Source: G963667855 sp963667855
GTDB lineage: Bacteria > Planctomycetota > Phycisphaerae > UBA1845
NCBI GenBank assembly: GCA_963667855.2
Contig: CAXXKI010000004.1
Location: forward strand, 682,001-746,000
DNA: 64,000 bases
Direction of reading: 5' to 3'
Within the stretch, counting starts at the first letter, position 1. Each line of letters begins with the position of its first letter. This document shows, piece after piece, positions 44,805 through 54,164 of the stretch. The position numbers and the translations under genes were made by a program. The notes beneath the pieces are model-generated. The model did no database searches. It saw only the letters and a program-made list of their open reading frames with translations, and had not been told where the DNA came from.

Positions 44805-47699
44805 ATGGTGTGCAGGTTTAGTTGCATTGGGTTGGCTTTGTTGGTTTGTGCCGCTTTTTCGTCGGCGCAAGTTACTGGTCCATTATCCGGTTCTACTGCT
44901 GAAGTGGTAGAGGCGGATGGAGTTTATTGGACTTCATCTTATAAACCGCAGGCTACGGAAATACAATTGCCATCGCTTCGCAGTGGGTTAAGAGGCGTTG
45001 TTGAATATCCGGAATTTCGCATGGGCCCGGTTGATCTGCAGAAAATCCAGAAGGAGGACTCTGAGCGCGAGTCCAAGGGATTGCCGCCAAGGGTTGGTAT
45101 CAGCAGAAAACTAACCGAATCTATCAACGGTGAATGGAACGATACTCCGGATGGGGGGACCATCTGGAGCGCCGAGATTACGGCTGAGGGCGCTCTGGAA
45201 ACGCGATTGCATTTTGAAAACACCAATTTGCCCGAGGGAGGCGAACTTTATGTTTATTCCCCTGCGGTGTCCGGTTCGGTAGCAGGGCCATACTCACTGA
45301 CCGGGCCATACGGCAACGGTAGTTTTTGGGCGGCTACCATGCCCGGAGAAACAACTCGTATTGAGTATTATATTCCCCATCGAGAGTCGTTTGGTGTGCC
45401 GTTTGATATTACCGAAATCGGGCATATGTACGATGCGGTTAAACCAGAATCCAAAGACCTGCGCAGCCCTCTCGATTGTATGCTTGATGTAGCCTGTTAT
45501 CCTGCCTGGGAGGATTTGAGCTACGCCGTCGCCAAAATGCTGTATTCCGAGGGCGGCGGTTGGTATAATTGTACCGGAACCTTACTCGCAACTCAAAACA
45601 ACGATCACACCCCGTATTTCCTGACCAGTGCTCATTGCATTGATACCCAGGCGTCCGCTCAGACATGTGAGTTTCGCTGGTTCTACCAGAACCAGACTTG
45701 TAACGGCGCTCAAATGAGTTCCCAATACAGCTATGGAAGTGAGTTGCTGGAGACATCCGGATATGTCAATGAGCAAATCACCGGCGCGGATTGGACCCTG
45801 CTGTTGGTGAAAGGTGCTTTACCTTCCGGGGTATACTGGAGCGGATGGACGACCGCGAATCCAATGACTGGCGAATACTCTGTTGGGATACACCATCCGA
45901 GCGGAGTAATTAAAAAATGGAGCAGGGGATTGCGATATTACGGAGGGTCGGATTTCCATCGGATTCTTTACGATATTGGGGAAGGAACTATCTACTACGG
46001 TTCCTCCGGCTCCGGTATATGGCGCGAAAGTGATCAGAAACTGTTTGGTAACTGCAGTTTCGGTTTTGGCGAAGCCGGTTGTGATCACACCGATGTTTCC
46101 GTTTATTACGGACGGTTCGCCAGCTATTATTCCACCATTTCCTCCTATCTTGCAGGCGGTGAGGACGACGATCTTGAGTCGAACGATACCTGTGCCAGTG
46201 CTGTTTGGATGGAGGAGGGAGAATATTCGGATTTAGTGGTGAAGGATGTAGCGGAGGATTGGTACCGAGTGGCGCTCGGTTATGGCGATCAGCTTGTGGT
46301 AAACCTTAGTTTTATCAACAACTACGGTAACATAGATGTGCAGTTATATGACAGTTGCGGCGGAAGTGTTGTGGCGTCCGCGACAACCAACAGCAATAAC
46401 GAAACACTTACATATACCAATACCGGTGCCGCTGCGGATTATTTTATAAGGGTTTTTCTTAGCAACGATACGCGGAATACCTACGATATGTCGATTACCG
46501 GTGTTTTTCTGGATTGTAACGGAAGCGGTATAGACGATGTCTGTGACATAGATTGTGGAGCACCCGGCTGTTCGGGTTTACCCGGCTGTGGAACCAGCAA
46601 CGACTGTAATGGCAACCTCATTCCGGATGAGTGCGAGCCCGACTGTAATGGCAATGGGATTGCGGATGAATGTGAGATCGACGCTATGGTGGTGGCCGAT
46701 CCCGTTGATCAAATGGGTTGTGCTGATAGCGATTCACTCTCTTTGACGGTGAATGCCCCGGAAGCTCTTGGTTTCCAATGGTATAAGGGAACGACGGCAG
46801 TTACAAACGGTGGTAACATTTCCGGAGCTGGCACCGCTCAGTTAACCTTCTCTCCTGTTGGATCAGCTGATGCTGGCTTGTACCATTGTCATGTCATTAA
46901 AGGGTGTATTGAGGCTGATAGTGAAGAGGCGGAAATCACTGTAATCGAAGGGTCGGCAAGCATAACTGAGCAGCCTCAGCCTTCGGTTGCAGTTTGTGGA
47001 GGGGCGACTGTAATCTTTGATTGCCAGGCATCCGGATTAGCGATTTCTTTCCAGTGGTACAAGGATGGAATACAACTATACAATGGTGGAGATGTCTCCG
47101 GAGTTGATACCGACACACTGCATGTGGCCAATGTTGATGGAGACGATGTTGGAAGTTACACCTGTTTGGTTAGCAATCCATGCGGTAGTGTGGAATCTGA
47201 TCCGGGGGTTTTACTAATCGATCTGTGGTTCGATTCTCACCCGCAGGATACCTGTGGCGAGCTGGGGGAACAGGCGGTTTTCCATGCACACGCCTCTTCC
47301 GAAACGCCACAAACTATCGATTATTACTGGTACAAAGATGGTGGACTCCTTTCCGACGGCGGTAATTTATCCGGAACTCGTACTGAAACGTTGACTGTAA
47401 CTGGTTTGACCGCCGCTGATGCGGGGCAGTATTACGTTCGCGTGCTGGGAACGACCTGCGATTTGTACAGCAATGAGGCCACTTTACAGATTGGAGGTTG
47501 CCCGGCTTGTCCGAATCCCGGCGATATGGATGGTGATTTGGATTACGATCTGGCCGATTTGCAGCAGTTCACCGCGTGTTTTGGTGCGGATGTCACTGTA
47601 GAACCACTTTGTCTCTGTGCCAATATCGAGGACACTGACAACATAGTAGACCTTGATGACTGGGCGGCTTTGGAAGCGATTTTAGCCGGACCAAACTAA
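44805..47699 (+). CDS. Secreted trypsin-like (lysyl-endopeptidase-type) serine protease with PPC and Ig-like modules
   Basis: 964 residues from ATG 44805 (AGGAG upstream). A signal peptide (about 1-22) and pro-region (to about 225) precede a chymotrypsin-fold domain with the triad His277 ('TSAHCI'), Asp329 ('GADWTLLLV') and Ser401 ('GSSGSGIW'), the layout of lysyl endopeptidases. A PPC-like beta domain (about 460-565, 'EDWYRVALGYGDQLVVNL') is followed by 'DCNGNLIPDECEPDCNGNGI', about three Ig-like domains ('FQWYKG', 'VGSYTCLV') and a dockerin-like tail ('GDMDGDLDYDLADL'). Specificity for Lys is only suggested by resemblance. Probably extracellular, and related by its tail to the upstream C10 protease. 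Confidence 0.88.
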   Translation: MVCRFSCIGLALLVCAAFSSAQVTGPLSGSTAEVVEADGVYWTSSYKPQATEIQLPSLRSGLRGVVEYPEFRMGPVDLQKIQKEDSERESKGLPPRVGISRKLTESINGEWNDTPDGGTIWSAEITAEGALETRLHFENTNLPEGGELYVYSPAVSGSVAGPYSLTGPYGNGSFWAATMPGETTRIEYYIPHRESFGVPFDITEIGHMYDAVKPESKDLRSPLDCMLDVACYPAWEDLSYAVAKMLYSEGGGWYNCTGTLLATQNNDHTPYFLTSAHCIDTQASAQTCEFRWFYQNQTCNGAQMSSQYSYGSELLETSGYVNEQITGADWTLLLVKGALPSGVYWSGWTTANPMTGEYSVGIHHPSGVIKKWSRGLRYYGGSDFHRILYDIGEGTIYYGSSGSGIWRESDQKLFGNCSFGFGEAGCDHTDVSVYYGRFASYYSTISSYLAGGEDDDLESNDTCASAVWMEEGEYSDLVVKDVAEDWYRVALGYGDQLVVNLSFINNYGNIDVQLYDSCGGSVVASATTNSNNETLTYTNTGAAADYFIRVFLSNDTRNTYDMSITGVFLDCNGSGIDDVCDIDCGAPGCSGLPGCGTSNDCNGNLIPDECEPDCNGNGIADECEIDAMVVADPVDQMGCADSDSLSLTVNAPEALGFQWYKGTTAVTNGGNISGAGTAQLTFSPVGSADAGLYHCHVIKGCIEADSEEAEITVIEGSASITEQPQPSVAVCGGATVIFDCQASGLAISFQWYKDGIQLYNGGDVSGVDTDTLHVANVDGDDVGSYTCLVSNPCGSVESDPGVLLIDLWFDSHPQDTCGELGEQAVFHAHASSETPQTIDYYWYKDGGLLSDGGNLSGTRTETLTVTGLTAADAGQYYVRVLGTTCDLYSNEATLQIGGCPACPNPGDMDGDLDYDLADLQQFTACFGADVTVEPLCLCANIEDTDNIVDLDDWAALEAILAGPN

Positions 47700-47724
47700 A
47701 CTTTTTACTTATTGGATAAATCCG

Positions 47725-47764
47725 AACGCCTGTCAGCGCAAAAGCTGGCGGGCGTTTTTTTTAT
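47725..47764 (+). terminator. Rho-independent terminator
   Basis: AACGCCTGTCAGC pairs with GCTGGCGGGCGTT (two G-U wobbles) around GCAAAA, followed by eight T's, 25 bases past the protease stop. Confidence 0.9.
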
Positions 47765-47857
47765 GAAGCGATATCGGCGAATCGCTCGCCTGTTGTTCTA
47801 GCTGCAAAAATATCAGGTAGTCAGTTCAATGAACCCGTAAGGCTCGCGTTAGCTTGA

Positions 47858-48553
47858 CTACTGCAATTCGACATTCCAATATGCATGGTCGAGGAAGTGC
47901 TTCCACGAACGGTATTTGGCCTCTGACAGTTTAATATTAACCGCTGGGCTGCGCCTTGGTTTAATCGGAGTGGTTAATAGCTTCATATGTGCCTGCTGCG
48001 GTGTTCTACCGCCTTTTTTGACGTTACATTTTAAGCAACAGCAGACTATGTTCTCCCAGTTCGTTCCGCCACCCTGTGACCTGGGTATTACGTGATCCAG
48101 ACTGAGGTCAAGGGTTTTGAATTTCCCGCCGCAGTACTGACATAAATTACCATCTCGGGCATATATATTCCGACGGTTAAACTTAACTTCCTGCTTTGGG
48201 AGTTTGTTAAAGGTTAACACGCGAATAATACGGGGGACAGCAATATCGAAATTGATGGTCCTCACCCAGTCGTGTTCGGCCGGGTGAAACTCTTTGCGGA
48301 ACTTGCTTAACTCGGCCCAATCTTCGAAGTTGTAAGAAACATAGCGTCCATCTTCAGCATGGACTATCTCTGCAACTGGCCTGTCATCCTCTTCCTTGAA
48401 AAGCAGGGAGAACGCGCGTCTGGCACTGACAATGCGCAGTGCTACATAGTGAGCGTTAAGCATTAAAACACTGGAATCAAGCCCCGACCTGGGTGTATCA
48501 GGATATGTTATCGATCCGTTTGGGAAGGCTACACCTCCTTTATGGTTGTGCAT
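47858..48553 (-). CDS. HNH endonuclease-family protein
   Basis: 231 residues. The HNH motif at about 125-185 reads 'RDGNLCQYCGGKF', 'SLDHVIPRSQGGGTNWENIVCCCLKCNVKKG', with two CxxC pairs for structural zinc and the catalytic His. The N-terminal 120 residues include 'VLMLNAHYVALRIVSARRAFSLLFKEEDDRPVAEIVH', common to a stand-alone bacterial HNH family of unknown role. No phage or restriction gene is adjacent except the IS. Confidence 0.85.
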   Translation of the reverse strand: MHNHKGGVAFPNGSITYPDTPRSGLDSSVLMLNAHYVALRIVSARRAFSLLFKEEDDRPVAEIVHAEDGRYVSYNFEDWAELSKFRKEFHPAEHDWVRTINFDIAVPRIIRVLTFNKLPKQEVKFNRRNIYARDGNLCQYCGGKFKTLDLSLDHVIPRSQGGGTNWENIVCCCLKCNVKKGGRTPQQAHMKLLTTPIKPRRSPAVNIKLSEAKYRSWKHFLDHAYWNVELQ

Positions 48554-48742
48554 CCGATACCGTATGATTTTTATCCCACGCTGTCCGGACGCAAATCAAT
48601 ACCGCTATTATTAGTCTAAGGTCTATTTGGTCCTTGGGGCAAGGAATTAAGGGGAAAAATCGCACATAAACGGGTTAAAAAACGGTTAAGAGCCGATTTG
48701 AGTCCCTAAGGAAGGGGAAAATGGACGCTGGTTAGTACTCAT

Positions 48743-48788
48743 TACGTTGCTTTGTTGTATGTGACTACGTTGCTTTGTTGTATGTGAC
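48743..48788. repeat. 23-bp perfect tandem duplication
   Basis: Unit TACGTTGCTTTGTTGTATGTGAC occurs twice head to tail without spacer or mismatch. Confidence 0.9.
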
Positions 48789-49070
48789 AAAGGAGTGATA
48801 AACCTCCTGGTGGGTGTTTGTTTATCTGGGACGAGTAAATTATGAGTGAATTTTTACATAGTACTTGTCAGCAAATAACACTTTGTGTTGTTTTTTTAAA
48901 TAGCAATTAACGCCGTACGATTCTAGCAAAAACATTCGTATTTGTATGATTAGGCGGAAATTCGATGCAAGTTAGGAACTTTGAAGCGGCCTGAGTGGCA
49001 GGCTTTTTCCGGGGATTAGGGTGATCACCCTATGATTACGGCGAAAATAAGGGCCGATATAAAAAAAGGG

Positions 49071-49130
49071 GCGACCCGGCCGGCTAGGTCGGGGGCACCG
49101 ACCGGGTCGCTCACCAACACGTTTCTTCTT
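49071..49130 (+). terminator. Possible orphan terminator hairpin
   Basis: GCGACCCGG (49071-49079) pairs with CCGGGTCGC (49102-49110), followed by a T-rich stretch at about 49121-49132. No gene ends nearby on either strand, so it may close an unrecognised small RNA. Confidence 0.4.
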
Positions 49131-49684
49131 TTTAACTGAGCAAAAAATCCAGCCCGTTGTTCAGTGGTATACCGTTTCTTTTCGCCATATTGCTTCGTGA
49201 GTCGGAACGATGATTATCGGCCACCACTATGCAATATTATCGGGCAAACAATAGGTTTATTGCGATAGGGCGTCTTGCTGAATGTTAAAAAAGAGTAGGG
49301 ATAAATCCCCTAGTTAAAATACGTAATTGATCAGTATGGAACGACGTGTCTGATCCCAATTCATCCATTGCTTCGCTTGCGATTACTCTTTTACAACCCA
49401 AAGTGCCATGATGCTTCACTGATAAAACCAATGACCTTGCCGTGATCGTTAGATCTACTTGACCTGCGCGTACGTTTGTGCAGCCTTAAACCAATGGAGT
49501 TTGGAAAATCCAAATCGCCTGAAGGGGGGCGATTTTCTGTGAAATCGGTTGTTCAAAATGAACGGTACACGATCAACGCATGATTGAATGCGTTTTCATT
49601 TGCCGCGTGTCACGGTTGGATTAAGTTCGATATGCAGAGGGGGGGGGGTATTGGAAAATGGTTTGCTAGCGATACCGGTTAAAT

Positions 49685-51180
49685 AGTCGTCCCTGAAAAA
49701 CTCAAAAAACACAATAAGTAAAGGCTGTTTTTTGATTTTGCGATGGTAAAATTTGCAGAGTAATGGACGTTCTATCTCCAAAACCTTGCAATTTCGGGAC
49801 GCTTTTATGAAACCCCAATCCCATCGACGAGACGAATTCGAGCTATTTCAAGCTCATTTTGACCAGCTTCTTAACCCTGAGCATGAGTTGATACAGTTGG
49901 CGGGCAAGATCGATTGGTCTCGGTTTGATGCCGCGTTTGGCGAATGTTTTCACGAAAAACTGGGAGCTCCGGCCAAGCCGACCAGGCTTATGGTTGGCTT
50001 GAATTACCTCAAATACGCCTACAATGAGTCGGACGAGTTGCTCGTAGCCCGCTGGGTAGAGAATCCGTATTGGCAGTACTTCTGCGGTTACACTCACATG
50101 CAACACAAATTCCCTATCCACCCGACAAGTATGACCAAATGGCGTAACCGGATTGGCGATAAACGGCTTGAAGATCTGATCAAGGAAACAATTCGGGTGG
50201 CCCTCGAAGGAAAGCACTTGACGAAAAAGGATCTTGAGTGTGTCAACGTTGATACAACTGTCCAAGAGAAAAACGTGACTTTCCCCACCGATTCCAAGCT
50301 GTTGTTAAAAGCTATCTGCAAACTTGCTGAAGCGGCCAAGGCGCGTGGTATCAAATTGCGTCAGTCGTATATTCGAGTAGGCAAGTCGGCATCACTGAAG
50401 GCATCTCGCTATGCTCATGCCAAGCAGTTCAAACGTATGAGGCGCAAGATCCGCAAGCTCGGCACATACGTCGGCCGATTGATACGTGATATTGGTCGTA
50501 AATTTCCCAACCCGGATGATGAGTTGTCTGACCTATTGAAAGTTGCGGATCAAATTCGTAATCAGCAACCAAAGGACAAGAATAAGATTTACAGCCTGCA
50601 CGAGCCTGAAGTTAAGTGCATCAGCAAAGGTAAAGCTCGCACTCGATACGAGTTTGGGCAGAAGATCTCCGTAACAACCACCAATGGTGGTAATTGGATA
50701 GTCGGGTGTAAACTGATGGAAGGTAATCCATACGACGGGCACACCTTGGACGCCGCCATTTCTGATGTCGAGGAGATTACAGGTGTTTCGGTGAGCAAGG
50801 CCTACGTTGATAAGGGATATCAAGGACATGATTATACCGGCGATGCCGAAGTACACATCGCGGGAAAAGGCAAGAAGGACGTTTCACGTCGAGAGCGCAA
50901 GCGGAGAAAACGCCGAGCGGCGGTGGAACCCAAGATCGGACACCTGAAAAGTGATCATCGTATGGGCCGGTGCTTCCTGGCCGGTTTAACCGGCGACGCG
51001 ATCAACGCCGTGCTTGCTGGAGCCGGATCGAACTTGAGAAAACTACTCGGCTTACTCCGTCAGAAAGCAAGGCGATCATTTTTTGCCGTTATTTCATGGC
51101 TAAGATTCCTGGTCTTCGAAGTTCAAAAAAATCGAGCCGTTTATCCTGCTGCCGGATAGTCGCCTTTTTCAGGGCCGACT
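49685..51180 (+). mobile_element. IS5-family insertion sequence, complete
   Basis: 1496 bp. Left end AGTCGTCCCTGAAAAA (49685-49700) and right end TTTTTCAGGGCCGACT (51165-51180) are inverted repeats matching at 15 of 16 positions. AAAT directly flanks both ends (49681-49684, 51181-51184), a candidate 4-bp target duplication. It contains one intact transposase gene. It sits in an otherwise empty region and disrupts no recognisable gene. Confidence 0.85.
49807..51159 (+). CDS. IS5-family DDE transposase
   Basis: 450 residues from ATG 49807; an in-frame TTG at 49753 is less likely. An N-terminal 'FELFQAHFDQLLNPEHELIQLAGKIDW' and 'KPTRLMVGLNYLKYAYNESDE' are typical of IS5/IS1182-like transposases. 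DDE residues: first Asp in 'VNVDTTVQEK', second in 'AYVDKGYQGH', Glu in 'VEPKIGHLKSDHRMGR'. A Lys/Arg-rich insert ('RRERKRRKRRA') precedes the last motif. The frame is intact, so the element may still be active. Confidence 0.93.
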   Translation: MKPQSHRRDEFELFQAHFDQLLNPEHELIQLAGKIDWSRFDAAFGECFHEKLGAPAKPTRLMVGLNYLKYAYNESDELLVARWVENPYWQYFCGYTHMQHKFPIHPTSMTKWRNRIGDKRLEDLIKETIRVALEGKHLTKKDLECVNVDTTVQEKNVTFPTDSKLLLKAICKLAEAAKARGIKLRQSYIRVGKSASLKASRYAHAKQFKRMRRKIRKLGTYVGRLIRDIGRKFPNPDDELSDLLKVADQIRNQQPKDKNKIYSLHEPEVKCISKGKARTRYEFGQKISVTTTNGGNWIVGCKLMEGNPYDGHTLDAAISDVEEITGVSVSKAYVDKGYQGHDYTGDAEVHIAGKGKKDVSRRERKRRKRRAAVEPKIGHLKSDHRMGRCFLAGLTGDAINAVLAGAGSNLRKLLGLLRQKARRSFFAVISWLRFLVFEVQKNRAVYPAAG

Positions 51181-51242
51181 AAATAGCTTGTTGAAAATCT
51201 TGTGCATGTAGTACTCTGCTTCCGCCTAAAATCGTACGTGGT

Positions 51243-51908
51243 TCAAGGGGAGGCGATACCTTCACGGAAAGCGAATCTTGCCAGATCCACGCGATCATGA
51301 ATATCCAGTTTGTTCATCAAGCTGGTTTTGTGGTTGTCAACCGTTTTCGGGCTGATGTGCATTACGCTGGCGATTTCTTTAACCGACATTCCCTTGGCTA
51401 CGTAACGCAGTAGTTCCACCTCTCGCAGTGTGAGTCTTGATGCTCGCGAAGTGGTTTTTGCAGCTAACCGTGGACCTTCCGGCGCATTTACCATGCGAGA
51501 CTTGATCTCATTGGAAAAATGCACCCAGCCTTTTGATACGTCGCGAATAGCCTGCCTGATAGTGGTGAATGGTTCACTTTTGGTGACGTATCCCCATGCT
51601 TTGGCCTGCAACGCCTGGGCTATATATACTTCATTACTGAAAGCGCTTAGAAAGATTATTCGCGTGTCCGGTTGTTGGGCCAGGATGGTTTCCGCCGCAG
51701 CAAAAGCGCTAAGACCAGGCAGGTCGATGTCCATGAGAACTACATCTGGGTTGGCTTTTGCGGCCTCGTCTATTCCGTTGTCCGCATCCGCCGCCTCACT
51801 TACCACCGTCATGTCTGATTCGGCGTTTATTTGTGCAGCCAAACCTTCACGAAATACGGCATGATCGTCGATAATGAGAACCGTTATTGTTGAATTGGAG
51901 GTTATCAT
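51243..51908 (-). CDS. NarL/FixJ-type response regulator
   Basis: 221 residues. The receiver domain (about 8-125) has Asp pair 'LIIDDHA', phospho-acceptor D60 in 'VVLMDIDLPG' and a conserved Lys in 'YVTKSEP'. A LuxR-type helix-turn-helix (about 155-215) shows 'LTLREVELLRYVAKGMSVKEIASVMHIS' and 'KTVDNHKTSLMNKL'. A DNA-binding transcription factor driven by an unlinked kinase: no histidine kinase is adjacent, but the orphan hybrid kinase at 4-5.8 kb is in the same window. Confidence 0.94.
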   Translation of the reverse strand: MITSNSTITVLIIDDHAVFREGLAAQINAESDMTVVSEAADADNGIDEAAKANPDVVLMDIDLPGLSAFAAAETILAQQPDTRIIFLSAFSNEVYIAQALQAKAWGYVTKSEPFTTIRQAIRDVSKGWVHFSNEIKSRMVNAPEGPRLAAKTTSRASRLTLREVELLRYVAKGMSVKEIASVMHISPKTVDNHKTSLMNKLDIHDRVDLARFAFREGIASP

Positions 51909-52989
51909 TATTCTTAGCTCCTGCTCGAATTAGGCGGTATATTCCTCGTTATTCATTTGCTTTCAAAGGTATTGCGTAAAACAGTAAGCGATAAATCCCG
52001 TAATCTCACTTTAAAACGCTGATTGTCTTCCTCTTCAGCGATCAGTGTTTTCCCCTGGGACGCTTGCCGACGACACCTCCCCGGTAGCTTTGGTTCGGCT
52101 TGCTTTGCAACAAAACCGAGTAAAGTTCGTATCTTCTTTCGCGGTCCGGTTACCTCGCAATTGTCCGCTATTATACCCAAAATCCAACGCTAATGTTGAG
52201 GTTATTGATCTTTCAATCCATTTTTATATTGCGGCTCTTACGACAAACTGGGCAATTTTTTAAGGCTCTTCTTGATTTCAAACCGTTCAGATTTGGCGTG
52301 ACGTATTTGTGGCACATTCTTTGTTGCTGTTACAAAAATCACGTTATGGAGAGTTGTTGGTGTAATGGTTGTGATTCTTTGTCGACAACACCTGCTTGCC
52401 GAGTGGTTGTGTTCGTTGCGTTGTAATTGTGTTTTTAAGCAGATTCTACACTATAGGCAGGTTTTCGATTGCTTCATATGTTTAAACGGGTAAGGGATCG
52501 TCAGCAGTAAACCTGACGTAAAATCGCTTTAGTTAGAATTCCGCTTATTTACAGGTATTGAGAGAGGTTGGGGGATTTTGGATGGAGTCGGTAGGGTGTT
52601 TACCTCTCTGGTTTCTTGCCGGTGGGTTTAGCTTGGTTGGGACATATCGTAATAGCCGGAAACTACGATATCCTGAATGAGGTCGATTGCAGAGTACCTG
52701 GGGAAGCCGCTTATCGTTGGCCGGATACGAAAATCGTGATCCGATGTCTGGGGAGTGCTGAAGTGCCGGATAAACCGATTATTCCAAAAACTTGCCTGTT
52801 TGCTTCTCTGGGTTACGCTGCCGCTGTAGAAATCTGCTTAATGAACTTATTGGTTACCTGTGTTTTTTAGAAAATCGAAATAATCCCTTGTGCTGATTGG
52901 AGGGCTTTCAAACGATGCCCATTCCCTTTTGCGTGAAGCGATGAATTGCCGTTAGCTGGGGGTAATGGGAAAAACTCAATGTTTCGCGA
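51909..52989. other. 1.1-kb region without a convincing gene
   Basis: Spacer between two leftward genes. Cys-containing short frames near 52300-52400 were inspected and rejected. No RNA gene or repeat was recognised. Confidence 0.4.
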
Positions 52990-53976
52990 TTAATCAATAC
53001 CCTGTTCCGCCAGCCAGCGTTCCGCGTCTATTGCTGCCTTACAGCCCATGCCCGCTGCGGTTATGGCTTGTCTGAAAACTGGATCGGCGACATCTCCGGC
53101 GGCGAATACTCCTTCCACTGACGTGGTTGAGCGGAACGGATCTCTAAGTTTCAGGTAACCCGACTCGTCAGTTTCCAGTTGCCCTTCAAGAAAAGCAGTA
53201 TTTGGGGTATGTCCTAATGCGAGAAACATCCCTTTGACGGCCAGGTCTGTGGTCTTTTCTGTCTTTTTGTTAAAAACGCGCAAGGCGGTTACGCCTTCCT
53301 CGTCAGAACCGAGAACCTCTTCAACCACTGAGTCCCAGACAACCTCGATTTTGTCGTTATTAAAGGCTCTCTTCTGCATGATACGACTGGCGCGAAGCTG
53401 GTCTCTTCGATGGATTATGTACACGGGGTCGGAAAACTTGGTAAGGAAAAGAGCTTCTTCAATGGCCGTATCTCCTCCGCCGATTACTGCAACCGGAACA
53501 TTGCGGTAGCGGGGCATACCTCCATCACACGTGGCACAAGCGGTTACACCGAGCCCTGCTTTACGGTAATACTGCTCTGATTCCAGCCCCAGCCAATTTG
53601 CGGATGCGCCTGTGGCTATGATAAGCGAGTGAGCGAAGGTCTCCCCGCCTTTGTCGTCGATTATCTTGAACGGGCGACTTGAGAGATCGAGTTTTACAGC
53701 GTTTCGACCTTCAACGCGAACCTCAAAGCGTTCTGCCTGTTTACGCAATGCCTGCATCATTTCGGGACCGGTTATGCCGGTTGGGAATCCCGGATAGTTT
53801 TCAACCTCCGTTGTGAACATTAACTGTCCACCAGGAATCATTCCGCTATCGCTGGAAATCGCGCCTTCAAACAGAAGGGGGGACAGGTTGGCTCTGGCGG
53901 CGTAAATGGCAGCAGTCCAGCCGGCAGGTCCTGATCCGATGATTATGGTTTTCTCTATTTCGTGCTTGTTAGCCAT
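52990..53976 (-). CDS. trxB: Thioredoxin reductase
   Basis: 328 residues. NADPH-dependent flavoenzyme that reduces thioredoxin. The FAD dinucleotide fold is 'IIIGSGPAGWTAAIYAARANL', the redox pair is C147-A-T-C150 in 'TACATCDGG', the NADPH fold is 'VAVIGGGDTAIEEALFL', and the second FAD motif is 'GVFAAGDVADPVFRQAITAAGMG'. One position differs from the usual 'GPAGYTAA' (Trp for Tyr). Probably the partner of the thioredoxin at 37 kb. Confidence 0.96.
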   Translation of the reverse strand: MANKHEIEKTIIIGSGPAGWTAAIYAARANLSPLLFEGAISSDSGMIPGGQLMFTTEVENYPGFPTGITGPEMMQALRKQAERFEVRVEGRNAVKLDLSSRPFKIIDDKGGETFAHSLIIATGASANWLGLESEQYYRKAGLGVTACATCDGGMPRYRNVPVAVIGGGDTAIEEALFLTKFSDPVYIIHRRDQLRASRIMQKRAFNNDKIEVVWDSVVEEVLGSDEEGVTALRVFNKKTEKTTDLAVKGMFLALGHTPNTAFLEGQLETDESGYLKLRDPFRSTTSVEGVFAAGDVADPVFRQAITAAGMGCKAAIDAERWLAEQGID

Positions 53977-54164
53977 CTTAGTTCAAGTTCCGAAAACAAA
54001 GTCGTTTACAATTCGCATGGCAAAGCATACGTTTGCAGTTACCAAAAGACAAGAAGAAGTAATTGCGGTAATCTTGTCGACACATTATCAACATGGCGAA
54101 TGCGGCAATGGGCGAGGATTTTGCCGTCGAAAACTCCGCCAATAACGGTGAAAGGACCAGAACC

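Larger units (their letters stand above)
48554..49680. other. 1.1-kb region without a convincing gene
   Basis: Holds a perfect 23-bp tandem duplication, a 14-bp palindrome AGGGTGATCACCCT (49018-49031) and a GCGACCCGG/CCGGGTCGC hairpin (49071-49110) followed by a T-rich run. A G-run lies at 49638-49648. No protein frame is supported. Confidence 0.45.

Noticed and set aside
48743..48788. Direct repeats considered as a CRISPR remnant
   Set aside because: Only two units, adjacent with no spacer, and no cas gene in the window.
51953..52180. 75-codon leftward frame upstream of the response regulator as its kinase
   Set aside because: No HisKA or ATPase motif, and the length is far too short.
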